Shown: positions 25,042-34,075 of the stretch, piece after piece
Numbering within the stretch: the first letter of the stretch is position 1
How the letters are laid out: the number at the start of each line of letters is the position of its first letter
Assembly: GCF_000829435.1 (NCBI RefSeq)
Contig: NZ_JXRP01000009.1
Location: forward strand, 434,001 to 498,000
DNA length: 64,000 nucleotides
Source: Jeotgalibacillus soli
Lineage (GTDB): Bacteria > Bacillota > Bacilli > Bacillales > Jeotgalibacillaceae
Reading direction: 5' to 3'
Position numbers and translations under genes: made by a program
The notes under the pieces: generated by a model
Databases searched by the model: none
What the model was told of the DNA's origin: nothing
Seen by the model: the letters and a program-made list of their open reading frames with translations, nothing else

Positions 25042-26304
25042 ATGGATAGAATGGTTGAATTTCTTCAAGCCTTTTTAGCTTTAGGTCCTACAGTTATTTT
25101 ACCGGTTGCAATATTTCTAATCGGTATTGGATTTGGACAAAAACCTGGAAAAGCTTTTCGATCAGGATTAATCATTGGTGTTGCATTTGTCGGGATCTTC
25201 TTAGTTGTAGATTTGCTTGTAAGTAACTTAGGACCAGCGGCAAACGGCATGGTTGACCGCTTTGGGATTGAACTAAATGTGATTGATGTTGGCTGGCCAG
25301 GGGCTGCGGCGATGTCTTGGGCTTCTCCAATCGCGGCTTTTATTATTCCTTTAGCATTATTAGTTAACGTCATCATGCTTGTAACGAGAACGACTAAAAC
25401 AATGAACGTAGATATTTGGAATTTTTGGCATTTTACTTTTACTGGAGCTATTGTTTATACGCTTTCCGGAAGCATGATTCAAGGTTTAATCGCTGCAGTC
25501 ATTTTCCAAATTGCTTGTTTGAAAATAGCTGACTGGACAGCCCCTATGTTAAGAGATTTCTTTGATTTACCGGGTATCTCGATCGCAACTGGAAGTACAG
25601 TATCCTATGCAGTGCTTGGTATTCCATTTGTAAAGCTTCTTCAAAAAGTACCAGTAGTAAAGGATTGGAATGCGGATCCGGAAACCATTCAAAGAAGATT
25701 AGGTGTTTTTGGAGAATCCATCTTTATGGGACTATTCCTTGGAGCCGCCCTAGGCTTGCTGGCGGGGTATTCAGCAGGGGAAGTAATCCAAATTGGTATG
25801 GCAATGGCCGCCGTTATGGTCTTGATGCCAAGGATGGTAAAAATCCTTATGGAAGGATTAACACCTGTTTCAGAATCAGCACGTGAGTTTTTAAAGAAGA
25901 GATTTGGGGATCGGGATATCTACATTGGGCTTGATGCTGCAGTAGCAATTGGACATCCATCTGTTATCTCTACCGCTTTAATTTTAGTACCAATTACAGT
26001 CGCTCTAGCAGTCTTCCTTCCTGGAAACAATGTACTTCCATTCGGTGACTTAGCAACCATTCCATTTATTGTGGCATTTATCGTAGGTGCTGCAAGAGGA
26101 AATATTGTTCACTCGGTAATTGTTGGTACAGTATTAATTGCATTGACACTATACATGGCTACAGATCTGGCAGTTATTCATACAGAGATGGCAGTTAATG
26201 GCCAATTCAATATGCCTGAAGGAACAAACCTTGTATCAAGTCTTGACCAGGGTGGAAACTTGATTAACTATGTGATATACAAATTCTTTGCGGTTTTTAA
26301 CTAA
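25042..26304 (+). CDS. gatC: PTS galactitol-type EIIC permease
   Basis: A 420-residue membrane permease of the EIIC-Gat family with about ten hydrophobic segments, starting MDRMVEFLQAFLALGPTVIL and containing VIDVGWPGAAAMSWASPIAA, RTTKTMNVDIWNFWHFTFTG and GLDAAVAIGHPSVIST, all family hallmarks. GGGGAG at 25030-25035 serves ATG 25042; the upstream ATG 25021 lacks a site. It is the only EIIC in the region and must serve both EIIA/EIIB pairs or just the second. A stable hairpin follows. Confidence 0.88.
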   Translation: MDRMVEFLQAFLALGPTVILPVAIFLIGIGFGQKPGKAFRSGLIIGVAFVGIFLVVDLLVSNLGPAANGMVDRFGIELNVIDVGWPGAAAMSWASPIAAFIIPLALLVNVIMLVTRTTKTMNVDIWNFWHFTFTGAIVYTLSGSMIQGLIAAVIFQIACLKIADWTAPMLRDFFDLPGISIATGSTVSYAVLGIPFVKLLQKVPVVKDWNADPETIQRRLGVFGESIFMGLFLGAALGLLAGYSAGEVIQIGMAMAAVMVLMPRMVKILMEGLTPVSESAREFLKKRFGDRDIYIGLDAAVAIGHPSVISTALILVPITVALAVFLPGNNVLPFGDLATIPFIVAFIVGAARGNIVHSVIVGTVLIALTLYMATDLAVIHTEMAVNGQFNMPEGTNLVSSLDQGGNLINYVIYKFFAVFN

Positions 26305-26330
26305 TGAATGGTGATTTGATCAAATCTAGT

Positions 26331-26369
26331 GAGGAATAAAAGGCTTTGTTCCAAGGGCTTTTATTCCTC
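26331..26369 (+). terminator. Stable hairpin between gatC and the small membrane gene
   Basis: GAGGAATAAAAG (26331-26342) and CTTTTATTCCTC (26358-26369) are exact complements. No T tract follows, so it may be a transcript-end stabiliser or partial terminator rather than a strong one. Confidence 0.5.
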
Positions 26370-26433
26370 CTTGATGATCAATTGAGTCACGTGATAAGCT
26401 TTTAGAAACGAAATAGAAAGTTAGGGTGATCGT

Positions 26434-26619
26434 ATGGTAGAAACATTTGTAGATTATGCTTTGGGTCCGCATGGAAGATACTTAAGTGAGCTTTATTTGC
26501 AATATCAATTTCCGATTAATACGGCTGTAGTAGGCTTTGTCATTTATAAAATTTTCTCTGGGAAACGGAAAAAAACAGCGTCTGCAAATATTGGATCAGC
26601 TGAGTTTAATAGCAAGTAA
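26434..26619 (+). CDS. Small membrane protein downstream of PTS EIIC
   Basis: A 61-residue protein beginning MVETFVDYALGPHGRYLSEL, with one hydrophobic segment INTAVVGFVIYKIF (residues about 30-44) and a basic tail GKRKKT. TTAGGGTGATCGT stands before ATG 26434. I do not recognise a family. Its position 130 bases after gatC suggests an accessory subunit of the PTS, but there is a hairpin in between. A terminator follows at 26776. Confidence 0.6.
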   Translation: MVETFVDYALGPHGRYLSELYLQYQFPINTAVVGFVIYKIFSGKRKKTASANIGSAEFNSK

Positions 26620-26775
26620 TGGAGTGCTAGACCAGTTTTGCATAAGCTTTAAAAACGTTTCTCTGCAGCTGCCCGAAAACATTTTCTATTCAATCTCTAT
26701 AAGTATTCGTATGAATAAATAAGTGCCCTAAAGGATTCAAATCAGCATCCTCATAAGGACAGTTTATACTTTTTC

Positions 26776-26816
26776 AACAGCCATCCTTCCAATTTCGAGG
26801 GATGGCTGTTCGTTTT
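26776..26816 (+). terminator. Terminator at the end of the PTS region
   Basis: AACAGCCATCC (26776-26786) pairs with GGATGGCTGTT (26800-26810), followed by CGTTTTG. Confidence 0.65.
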
Positions 26817-26822
26817 GCTCCA

Positions 26823-26851
26823 CTGAAAGAGTAAGTAGAATCTGCTATAAT
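26823..26851 (+). promoter_or_regulatory. topB promoter (extended -10)
   Basis: CTGAAA (26823-26828), 17-base spacer, then TGCTATAAT with a perfect TATAAT at 26846-26851, 40 bases before the topB start. Confidence 0.6.
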
Positions 26852-26890
26852 GATACCATTAGCGTATGAGCGACGGAAAGGAATTGTGGA

Positions 26891-29077
26891 ATGAAAAAAA
26901 CTGTTGTTTTAGCTGAAAAACCGTCTGTAGGACGAGACATAGCACGGGTATTAAACTGCACTAAAAAAGGAAATGGATTTTTTGAAGGAGAAAGCCACAT
27001 TGTTACGTGGGCGCTCGGTCACCTGGTTACATTAGCGGATCCTGAAGGCTACGGAAATGAGTATCAATCATGGCGTTTAGAAGATCTGCCAATTGTGCCA
27101 GAGCCGTTGAAGCTTGTGGTGATCAAGAAAACAGGTAAACAATTTCAGGCTGTGAAAAATCAGCTCAGCCGTCCCGATGTCGGTGAAATCGTCATTGCGA
27201 CGGATGCCGGCCGCGAAGGCGAGCTTGTAGCAAGATGGATTCTTGAAAAAGCGCATGTCAAAAAACCAATAAAGAGATTATGGATTTCATCTGTTACAGA
27301 TAAAGCCATCAAAGAAGGGTTTCGCAATCTGAAAAATGGCCGTGACTTTGAACCGCTCTATGAATCTGCTGTTGCCAGAGCGGAAGCCGACTGGATTGTT
27401 GGCATTAACGCAACACGCGCGCTAACGACAAAATATAATGCCCAGCTTTCATGCGGACGTGTACAAACGCCGACACTGGCCATTATTGCTGAGAGAGACG
27501 AAGAAATTCTTCAATTTAAATCACAATCATACTATGGTTTGAAAGCAAGGTTAAAAGAGCTGTCACTGATATGGCAGGATCGCACTTCGAAGCAAACTCG
27601 TACGTTTGATCGTCAGGCTGCAGAACAGATTGAGGCTGCTCTTAAAGGAAAAGAGCTTATGGTTCAGGAAGTTAAAAAAACAGCGAAAAAATCCTATGCA
27701 CCTGCATTATATGATTTAACAGAGCTGCAGCGGGATGCCCATAAGCGTTACGGATTTACGGCAAAGGAAACACTTTCTACGCTGCAGAGACTTTATGAAC
27801 AGCATAAGGTTGTTACGTATCCGAGAACTGATTCTAGATATCTTTCTGCGGATATTGTGGAAACAATTGCTGATCGCTTAAAAGGCATGCAGGTACAGCC
27901 ATATGCACCGCATATTGCGAAAATTTTAAGAAAGCCGATCAAGGCAAATAGCCGCTTTGTGAATGATGCGAAAGTGTCTGATCATCATGCCATTATTCCG
28001 ACGGAGGAACGTCTAATTCTAAGCAATTTAAGTGATAAAGAGTGGAAGCTGTATGATTTGATTGCAAAGAGATTTGTATCCGTTCTGCTGCCGGCGCACG
28101 AGTACGAGCAAACGGTTATTACTGGAGCAATTGGACAAGAAACCTTTACGGCTAAAGGAATAATCCCTTCTGTTATCGGGTGGAAGGCTGTCTTTGATCA
28201 ATATGATGAAGATGAAGATCAGCAGCAGGAGGAGTCAAGATCTCAAACATTGCCAAATGTATCAAAAGGGCAGAGCTTCCCGGTACAGGCTATTGAGCTT
28301 ACTCAAGGAGAAACAAAGCCTCCGGCACGTTTTAACGAGGGAACGCTTTTGTCTGCTATGGAAAATCCAAAGGCCTTTATGAAAAATGAGAAAAAAGAGC
28401 TTGTACAAACACTCGGAGAAACAGGTGGTCTCGGTACGGTAGCTACACGTGCTGATATTATTGAGAAGCTCTTTAATAGCTTCCTAATCGAAAAACGCGG
28501 GCATGATATTATTTTGACGTCAAAGGGACGGCAGCTGCTGGAACTTGTTCCTCAAGACTTGCGTTCACCTGCACTGACGGCGCAGTGGGAACAGAAGCTT
28601 GCTGCGATTGCGAAAGGATCACTAAAGCAAAAAGCGTTTTTAAGCGAGATGACAGCCTTTACGAATCAAGTCGTCCGCGAAATTAAAAATAGCGAGGCAA
28701 AATATAAACATGATAATATGAGCGGGACCCATTGTCCGGATTGCGGAAAACTGATGCTTGAAGTAAATGGAAAAAAAGGTAAAATGCTTGTCTGTCAAGA
28801 TCGTGAATGTGGTCATCGCAAGAACGTTGCTAGAAAAACGAATGCACGCTGTCCAGTATGCCGTAAGAAGCTCGAGCTTCGCGGTGAAGGGGAAGGGCAA
28901 ACATTCAGCTGTGTTTGCGGACACCGTGAAAAGCTTTCGGCTTTCGAAAAACGAAGAAAAGAAAGCAATAATAGCAAAGCCGGAAAACGTGATGTTGCAA
29001 ACTACATGAAAAAGCAAAATAAGGATGAGCCGGTCAATAATGCATTGGCAGAGGCTTTGAAGAATTTAAAGCTGTAA
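26891..29077 (+). CDS. topB: DNA topoisomerase III
   Basis: Type IA topoisomerase of 728 residues that passes single strands to resolve recombination and replication intermediates. TOPRIM domain: VLAEKPSVGRDIARVL, Glu8 and the acidic triplet region ATDAGREGELVARWI (residues 103-117). Active-site Tyr310 lies in VVTYPRTDSRYL. The C-terminus has Cys-rich zinc-ribbon pairs (HCPDCGKLM, CQDRECGH, RCPVCRKK, CVCGHREK). AAAGGAATTGTGG precedes ATG 26891. Length and motifs match B. subtilis TopB; TopA is excluded by the EKPSVGRDIA start. Confidence 0.95.
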   Translation: MKKTVVLAEKPSVGRDIARVLNCTKKGNGFFEGESHIVTWALGHLVTLADPEGYGNEYQSWRLEDLPIVPEPLKLVVIKKTGKQFQAVKNQLSRPDVGEIVIATDAGREGELVARWILEKAHVKKPIKRLWISSVTDKAIKEGFRNLKNGRDFEPLYESAVARAEADWIVGINATRALTTKYNAQLSCGRVQTPTLAIIAERDEEILQFKSQSYYGLKARLKELSLIWQDRTSKQTRTFDRQAAEQIEAALKGKELMVQEVKKTAKKSYAPALYDLTELQRDAHKRYGFTAKETLSTLQRLYEQHKVVTYPRTDSRYLSADIVETIADRLKGMQVQPYAPHIAKILRKPIKANSRFVNDAKVSDHHAIIPTEERLILSNLSDKEWKLYDLIAKRFVSVLLPAHEYEQTVITGAIGQETFTAKGIIPSVIGWKAVFDQYDEDEDQQQEESRSQTLPNVSKGQSFPVQAIELTQGETKPPARFNEGTLLSAMENPKAFMKNEKKELVQTLGETGGLGTVATRADIIEKLFNSFLIEKRGHDIILTSKGRQLLELVPQDLRSPALTAQWEQKLAAIAKGSLKQKAFLSEMTAFTNQVVREIKNSEAKYKHDNMSGTHCPDCGKLMLEVNGKKGKMLVCQDRECGHRKNVARKTNARCPVCRKKLELRGEGEGQTFSCVCGHREKLSAFEKRRKESNNSKAGKRDVANYMKKQNKDEPVNNALAEALKNLKL

Positions 29078-29178
29078 TTTTGAGTACCCCCTGCAAATAC
29101 TTGAAAATGGACAGATTAATAACCCTTTCTATTTTTACAAATGTTATTGATACTCCATTGCTATAAAATCAACAAACA

Positions 29179-29215
29179 AAAGGCTGGCTCATCCAATTAG
29201 ATGAGCCAGCCTTTC
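29179..29215. terminator. Bidirectional terminator between topB and the MFS gene
   Basis: AAAGGCTGGCTCATC (29179-29193) and GATGAGCCAGCCTTT (29200-29214) are perfect 15-base complements between convergent genes. Confidence 0.88.
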
Positions 29216-29220
29216 TATTA

Positions 29221-30624
29221 TTACGTATTCTCGTTTGAATACTGCTGATCAGCTCTTTGATAAAGAACTGTAAACGCAATAACAGCTATTACAGCAACCA
29301 CCGTTAAGCTTATAAACAAGTTGCTATAAATCACATTATTACCTGTATTTGAAAGAGGATTCCATCTTGTTGCTACTTCTTCAATCTCAAGAATACTACC
29401 CAAAATAGCACTTGAGAATGCCCCTGCCGTGAAATTCAATAGATTAAACAATCCGATTCCTACCCCGTTTTGATGAGATTCCAGTGTAGAGGATAGAAGA
29501 TCAGCCGTTGAGCTTTGAATAAGCGGAAATCCAAGATAGGCAACAACCATACAGATAGAAATAATCCAGGCATCCCGACCCGCAAAGATTGATATGAGCA
29601 GCGTTCCGGCTGCGACAAGAGCCAGCGCTAATTTCACAACCGGGACACCACCCCTTTGATCAATTAATTTACCTCCGTATTGACCGATCACTCCAGAAAG
29701 AATCGCTCCTGGAAATAGTACGAGTCCAATGCCGATGGTCGAAAGCGTATTTAAATCCCGCAGCATAATCGGAATGACAAAAATAAGGCCAAATAATACC
29801 GCTGTGCCAAAGAAGCTTGCCATAACGGTGACGGTGTAGCGTTTATTTTTTAGAATGGATGGCTGAATAAAGGGCTCCTTTGCTTTGATTGTGCGCCAAA
29901 TAAATAAGGAGAAAAAGACAACGAAGGATAGCAGCATGTTCCGTTGAGATGACGTAATAAAAAACAGCAAACTCGCTACCGAAGTAGCAATTAGAAAGGC
30001 TCCTAGTAAATCAATGGTTCCTGTTCTGCGTTCCTCATGAGGCAGCCATTTACGAAATAATGGGATGGATAGGACGGCAAGCATTGAAAAAATAAAAAGA
30101 AACCGCCAATTAAATGCACCCCCGATCAAACCGCCGAGAATGGGACCGATCCCCGATGCAAAAGCAACAGTCGAAGCAACATATCCAAACACTTTACCTC
30201 TGTCATAGGGCATAAATCTTGCCGGGATTAGAAAGGATAGTGCTGGAATACTTGCTCCCCCCATCGCCTGAAGAACGCGTGCTGCCATTAATACTTCAAA
30301 GGATGGTGAAAGGAAGCCGATAAATGCTCCTAAAGAGAAAAGTGAAATACCTACTGTAAATAAAGTACGGATTGGAAATAGATCAGCAAGCTTTCCGTAC
30401 ATTAAAGATCCTATGGCAAATACCAATATATAACCTGTCATTACCCAGCTGACCTGTGAAGGAGAAAGCGCAAAATCTGCTGAAATATCTGGTATTGCCA
30501 CATTAAACATGGTTCCGTTCATTACGCTGAAAGCGAGAATAAGACAAATAAGAAAGACAAGCTTACGTTTTTGTCCTACTTTAAGCTCGAGCTTTTCAAC
30601 AGAATTTCTCGTGATCGTCGACAT
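29221..30624 (-). CDS. MFS efflux transporter (TetA(L)-like, 14-helix type)
   Basis: A 467-residue major facilitator. Motif A GSLMYGKLADLFPIRTLF follows the second helix, and the antiporter motif C is GIGPILGGLIGG. The start MNGTMFNVAIPDISADF and ILSGVIGQYGGKLIDQRGG are the typical TetL/TetK and QacA-like arrangement. It probably exports a drug or metabolite against protons or cations. Good GGGAGTAT before the ATG. Monocistronic, convergent with topB. Substrate is not inferable; resemblance to TetL does not prove tetracycline resistance. Confidence 0.85.
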   Translation of the reverse strand: MSTITRNSVEKLELKVGQKRKLVFLICLILAFSVMNGTMFNVAIPDISADFALSPSQVSWVMTGYILVFAIGSLMYGKLADLFPIRTLFTVGISLFSLGAFIGFLSPSFEVLMAARVLQAMGGASIPALSFLIPARFMPYDRGKVFGYVASTVAFASGIGPILGGLIGGAFNWRFLFIFSMLAVLSIPLFRKWLPHEERRTGTIDLLGAFLIATSVASLLFFITSSQRNMLLSFVVFFSLFIWRTIKAKEPFIQPSILKNKRYTVTVMASFFGTAVLFGLIFVIPIMLRDLNTLSTIGIGLVLFPGAILSGVIGQYGGKLIDQRGGVPVVKLALALVAAGTLLISIFAGRDAWIISICMVVAYLGFPLIQSSTADLLSSTLESHQNGVGIGLFNLLNFTAGAFSSAILGSILEIEEVATRWNPLSNTGNNVIYSNLFISLTVVAVIAVIAFTVLYQRADQQYSNENT

Positions 30625-30795
30625 CTTATACTCCCTTTTTCTGGTAAAATATTTTTTAGATTCCCTAAATAATCATAGACCTAAAATTGTAAGATGTAAA
30701 ATTTCTGGGCTTTTAAGAAAAAATACTAGAGATCAATTTATTCGTCATTTTCGTTATAATAAACACACAGAGCATTGATAAAGGAGTGAGTATGT

Positions 30796-31281
30796 ATGGG
30801 GAAGGGAAGCAAGGGCAAAACGAATGCAATGCGGCAGCTTGATCGGGAAAAGATCATATATGAAACGGCAGAATATGACGTAAGTGACGGGAAAATTGAT
30901 GGAGTTTCCGTTGCAGCAAAGGTTAATCGTTCTGTAAATGAGGTTTATAAAACACTTGTGACCAAGGGGACTAGCGGTGGGCTATACGTATTTCTTATCC
31001 CAGTACACCAAGAGCTTAGTATGAAAAAAGCTGCCGCCCTAGCAGGTGAGAAGAAAATAGAGATGCTTGCGGTGAAGGATATTCAAGAAAAAACGGGTTA
31101 TATCAGGGGAGGATGCTCACCAATTGGAATGAAAAAATCTTATCCAACCTGGGTTGCTAAGGAAGCGAGAGAGTATGAGACGATTGTTGTGAGTGCGGGA
31201 CAAATAGGTATGCAAATCGAGCTCTGTGTGGAGGATCTTCTCAAAATAACAAATGGGGAAGCGGCGGATCTGCTGCAATAA
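30796..31281 (+). CDS. ybaK: Cys-tRNA(Pro) deacylase, YbaK/EbsC type
   Basis: A 161-residue trans-editing protein that hydrolyses mischarged Cys-tRNA(Pro). Family features: TNAMRQLDREKIIYETAEYD, VNEVYKTLVTKG with the conserved Lys of the K-T-L motif, GYIRGGCSPIGMKKSYPTWV and VVSAGQIGMQIEL. AAGGAGTGAG precedes ATG 30796. It is a single gene, followed by an unusually long palindrome at 31346. Confidence 0.9.
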   Translation: MGKGSKGKTNAMRQLDREKIIYETAEYDVSDGKIDGVSVAAKVNRSVNEVYKTLVTKGTSGGLYVFLIPVHQELSMKKAAALAGEKKIEMLAVKDIQEKTGYIRGGCSPIGMKKSYPTWVAKEAREYETIVVSAGQIGMQIELCVEDLLKITNGEAADLLQ

Positions 31282-31345
31282 TTGCGAACGAGCATATAAG
31301 CCTTTTTACCTTTTTTTATTTTCAGCTCATTTTATAAGCATGAAC

Positions 31346-31394
31346 AGAGAGAAAGAATAAATGCTTACAGCGTAAGCATTTATTCTTTCTCTCT
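31346..31394. repeat. 49-base perfect palindrome (23-bp stem, 3-base loop)
   Basis: AGAGAGAAAGAATAAATGCT plus TAC at 31346-31368 is the exact complement of 31372-31394 around AGC. There is no T run after either arm. It may end the ybaK transcript, but its length and perfection are unusual for a terminator. Confidence 0.75.
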
Positions 31395-31440
31395 ATTGTA
31401 GGACTAATTTCATAATCTCAAGTTTCAAAGATTCCCGTAT

Positions 31441-31465
31441 GTTTGACTCATTGTCAGCCGGGTAA
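31441..31465 (+). promoter_or_regulatory. Sigma-B-type promoter of the yflT-like gene
   Basis: GTTTGA (31441-31446), 13-base spacer, GGGTAA (31460-31465): one mismatch in each box from the sigma-B consensus GTTTAA-N12/15-GGGTAT. General-stress control fits the gene family. Confidence 0.7.
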
Positions 31466-31514
31466 TATTTCCCCTGTAGACAACTTTAAAAGACTATTTT
31501 AGGAGGAGATAACA

Positions 31515-31859
31515 ATGGGTTTATTTTACAAGGAATTTTCAAATGATGAAGAGGTTGTAAATGCAGTTAGCTCCATTAAAACAAAGGGTGTAGTCGAAGA
31601 AAATATCTATATTGTCACGCATGATGACGATCGTACGGATCGTGTTGCGGCTAATGCAGATGTAAATACAGTTGGTGTAGCTGAAACGGGTCTCGGCACG
31701 GCGACAAAAAATATTTTCCGTAAAAAAGGGGACGAGCTTCGTGCCCAATTCCAAGAGCTGGGCTTCACAGATTCAGAGGCTGAGAACCTGGAAGATAAGC
31801 TGGACCGAGGAAAAGTCATTGTAGTCGTTAAAGACGCGCCAGAAGGTTTGACAGTTTAA
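31515..31859 (+). CDS. yflT: General stress protein, YflT family
   Basis: A 114-residue cytosolic protein beginning MGLFYKEFSNDEEVVNAVSS, with GVVEENIYIVTHDDDRTDRV and a C-terminal acidic helix ending DRGKVIVVVKDAP. This is the heat-induced stress protein YflT domain, whose B. subtilis member belongs to the sigma-B regulon. TAGGAGGAGA stands before ATG 31515, a sigma-B-like promoter lies 50 bases upstream and a strong hairpin ends the transcript. Biochemical role unknown. Confidence 0.88.
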   Translation: MGLFYKEFSNDEEVVNAVSSIKTKGVVEENIYIVTHDDDRTDRVAANADVNTVGVAETGLGTATKNIFRKKGDELRAQFQELGFTDSEAENLEDKLDRGKVIVVVKDAPEGLTV

Positions 31860-31871
31860 TTGATTTTATAG

Positions 31872-31912
31872 AAAGAAGCCTGATTCCCTAAAATGGAATC
31901 AGGCTTCTTTTA
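31872..31912 (+). terminator. Terminator after yflT-like gene
   Basis: AAAGAAGCCTGATTCC (31872-31887) pairs exactly with GGAATCAGGCTTCTTT (31895-31910). Confidence 0.88.
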
Positions 31913-32083
31913 ATAGAGCTTTAAGAAAAAAACAACCCAATTTTATAGAAATAAATTTTTTTCTCGATGTAATGGCTTACATAGATTTTAAATATGTTCA
32001 GTCATGAAAATTGTGGTAAAGTGGAAGATAATCATTTAGCTGATCGAAAGAGATTTGCATGATTTAGAAAGAAGGAATGTAAA

Positions 32084-32752
32084 ATGAAACGAGCCTATGT
32101 ATTGCGTTGGCTCTTTTTTACGGTAGGAATAATGGTGCTGGCTCTTGGAATCAGTTTGACAATCAAGGGGCAGAGATTAGGGATTAGTCCTTGGGATGTA
32201 CTTCATGTTGGTCTTTATCAACAGATTGGTTTAAGCGTGGGAACATGGGCGATTTTGCTTGGTATTGTCATTATTGGAGGTACAGTACTCGTGACGAAGA
32301 AGCCTCCGCGTATTGGAGCCGTTTTAAATATGCTGCTTGTCGGGATCTTTATTGATGTATTTAACTGGCTGATTCCAGAACCATCCACTATGCCAGGTGT
32401 CATTGCCGTCTTTTTAGCAGGTGTCATTGTGATGGGGTACGGAGTCGGTATTTATGTCGCAGCTAATCTTGGTGCGGGACCTAGAGATACAGTCATGATG
32501 ATGATCGTCGAGAAAACGGGCTGGAGCATTAGCAAAGTTCGTAGAGGAATTGAACTAGTTGTGCTGGCAATTGGCTGGGGTCTTGGTGGACCTATCGGTG
32601 TGGGAACAATTATCACAGCCCTTTTTGTTGGTTCAATCGTAAATCTTTCTTTGCCGCAGTGCACGTTGCTCCTTCAACGATTAATTGATGGAAACGGAGC
32701 TTCACTAACCCGTCATCGTCATCACCCATCGGAAAACGCAAAAAGCTTGTAG
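32084..32752 (+). CDS. yczE: YczE/YyaS/YitT family membrane protein
   Basis: A 222-residue integral membrane protein with about five hydrophobic segments. It has the family pattern LGISLTIKGQRLGISPWDVLHVGL, repeated in part as YVAANLGAGPRDTVMMMIVE, then GWGLGGPIGVGTIITAL. In B. subtilis yczE sits beside the sfp locus and affects lipopeptide production, but its activity is not defined. GAAAGAAGGAATG precedes ATG 32084. The stop codon lies inside the left arm of its terminator. Confidence 0.85.
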   Translation: MKRAYVLRWLFFTVGIMVLALGISLTIKGQRLGISPWDVLHVGLYQQIGLSVGTWAILLGIVIIGGTVLVTKKPPRIGAVLNMLLVGIFIDVFNWLIPEPSTMPGVIAVFLAGVIVMGYGVGIYVAANLGAGPRDTVMMMIVEKTGWSISKVRRGIELVVLAIGWGLGGPIGVGTIITALFVGSIVNLSLPQCTLLLQRLIDGNGASLTRHRHHPSENAKSL

Positions 32753-32783
32753 AGAAACAACTCGTTTCTCTACAAGCTTTTTT
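32741..32783 (+). terminator. Terminator overlapping the yczE stop codon
   Basis: AAAAGCTTGTAGAGAAAC (32741-32758) and its exact complement (32764-32781) enclose AACTC; TTTTTT follows. The gene's TAG lies in the left arm. Confidence 0.88.
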
Positions 32784-32895
32784 CTGTATTTAACACATCT
32801 TTTAGTATGACGTGCCACCTTTTTAATGAATGCATATTTTAAAACATTCCTCATATACATAGTATGTATGCTGAATTAACGGGGGGGAATGAAAC

Positions 32896-33993
32896 ATGTC
32901 AGGTAAAATACGACATTATTTCGCAGGAGGCAACACGGCGAAAGGGTTTCATCACTTTTTCGATTCAAATGTATCCTCACTTCAACGGCTATGGATCATG
33001 AAAGGCGGCCCAGGAACAGGAAAATCTACGATTATGAAACAGGTGGGGCATGCATGGCTGGAAAGAGGCTATGATATCGAATGGATTCATTGCTCATCTG
33101 ATCCTGACTCATTAGATGGTGTGATCATTCCTTCATTAGGTGTAGGAATTGTAGACGGTACTGCTCCTCATATATTAGAGCCAAAAGCACCTGGTGCAAA
33201 AGAAGAGTATGTAAACCTTGGTGAGGCATGGGATCGTCAACAGCTTCAGGCGCATGCAGAAGAAGTGGTGAGCTACAATCAGAAAATTGATAAATGCTTT
33301 CAAGAAGCGTATCGATCATTTGCTGAAGCATTAGCCATTCATGATGAATGGGAAGAGATTTATATTAATCAGTTCGACATACAAGCTGCAGATCACCTCG
33401 CTGCTTCCTATATACAGCAGCTGGTTGGAAATGTTCGATTAAACAAACCAGCTGCTGTTTACCATCGCTTTTTAGGGGCGGCTACTCCGAAGGGAGCGGT
33501 CGATTATATCCCTAACCTGACACATGAGCTGCCAAAACGATACTTCATAAAGGGGCGCCCTGGAACAGGTAAATCCACTTTGCTGAAAAGGTTAGCCAAA
33601 ACAGCTGAAGAGCGTGGTCTTGATGTGGAAGTGTACCATTGTGGATTTGATCCGGAGAGCCTGGATATGGTGATTGTTCGAGAGCTTGGCTTTGCGATTT
33701 TTGATAGTACAGCCCCTCATGAATATTTTCCGGAACGGGACGGAGATGAAATTCTTGATATGTATGAAAAATTAGTTACACCTGGCACCGATGAAGTGAA
33801 TGCTGAAATAATCGGAGAAATTCGCGAACGCTACAATAAAAAAATGCAAGAAGGAACCGCCTATTTGAAGCAAGCCAAGTATTTGCATGATGAATTGGAA
33901 ACAATCTATATTCAGGCAATGGATTTTGAACAAATAAATAAGATCCAGCAATCCATTCAAGAACAAATAGAAGAATCCATCATTTCAGGTTGA
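32896..33993 (+). CDS. PRK06851-type protein with two P-loop NTPase modules
   Basis: A 365-residue cytosolic protein made of two related halves. Each has a Walker A (GGPGTGKST about residue 38; GRPGTGKST about residue 219) followed at a constant distance by matching segments, HCSSDPDSLDGVIIPSLGVG..DGTAPH and HCGFDPESLDMVIVRELGFA..DSTAPH. It therefore arose by internal duplication. Each half ends with a long helix (..HDEWEEIYINQFD; ..HDELETIYIQAMD). I place it in the uncharacterised PRK06851 family; function unknown. GGGGGGGAATG precedes ATG 32896. It is monocistronic. Confidence 0.85.
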   Translation: MSGKIRHYFAGGNTAKGFHHFFDSNVSSLQRLWIMKGGPGTGKSTIMKQVGHAWLERGYDIEWIHCSSDPDSLDGVIIPSLGVGIVDGTAPHILEPKAPGAKEEYVNLGEAWDRQQLQAHAEEVVSYNQKIDKCFQEAYRSFAEALAIHDEWEEIYINQFDIQAADHLAASYIQQLVGNVRLNKPAAVYHRFLGAATPKGAVDYIPNLTHELPKRYFIKGRPGTGKSTLLKRLAKTAEERGLDVEVYHCGFDPESLDMVIVRELGFAIFDSTAPHEYFPERDGDEILDMYEKLVTPGTDEVNAEIIGEIRERYNKKMQEGTAYLKQAKYLHDELETIYIQAMDFEQINKIQQSIQEQIEESIISG

Positions 33994-34075
33994 TGCAGCA
34001 GGGGTCTTTATTCAAATTGTACCTATGTAAGTTATCATCAACTTAAATAAATTGAAAATTATAATTATATAAAGG

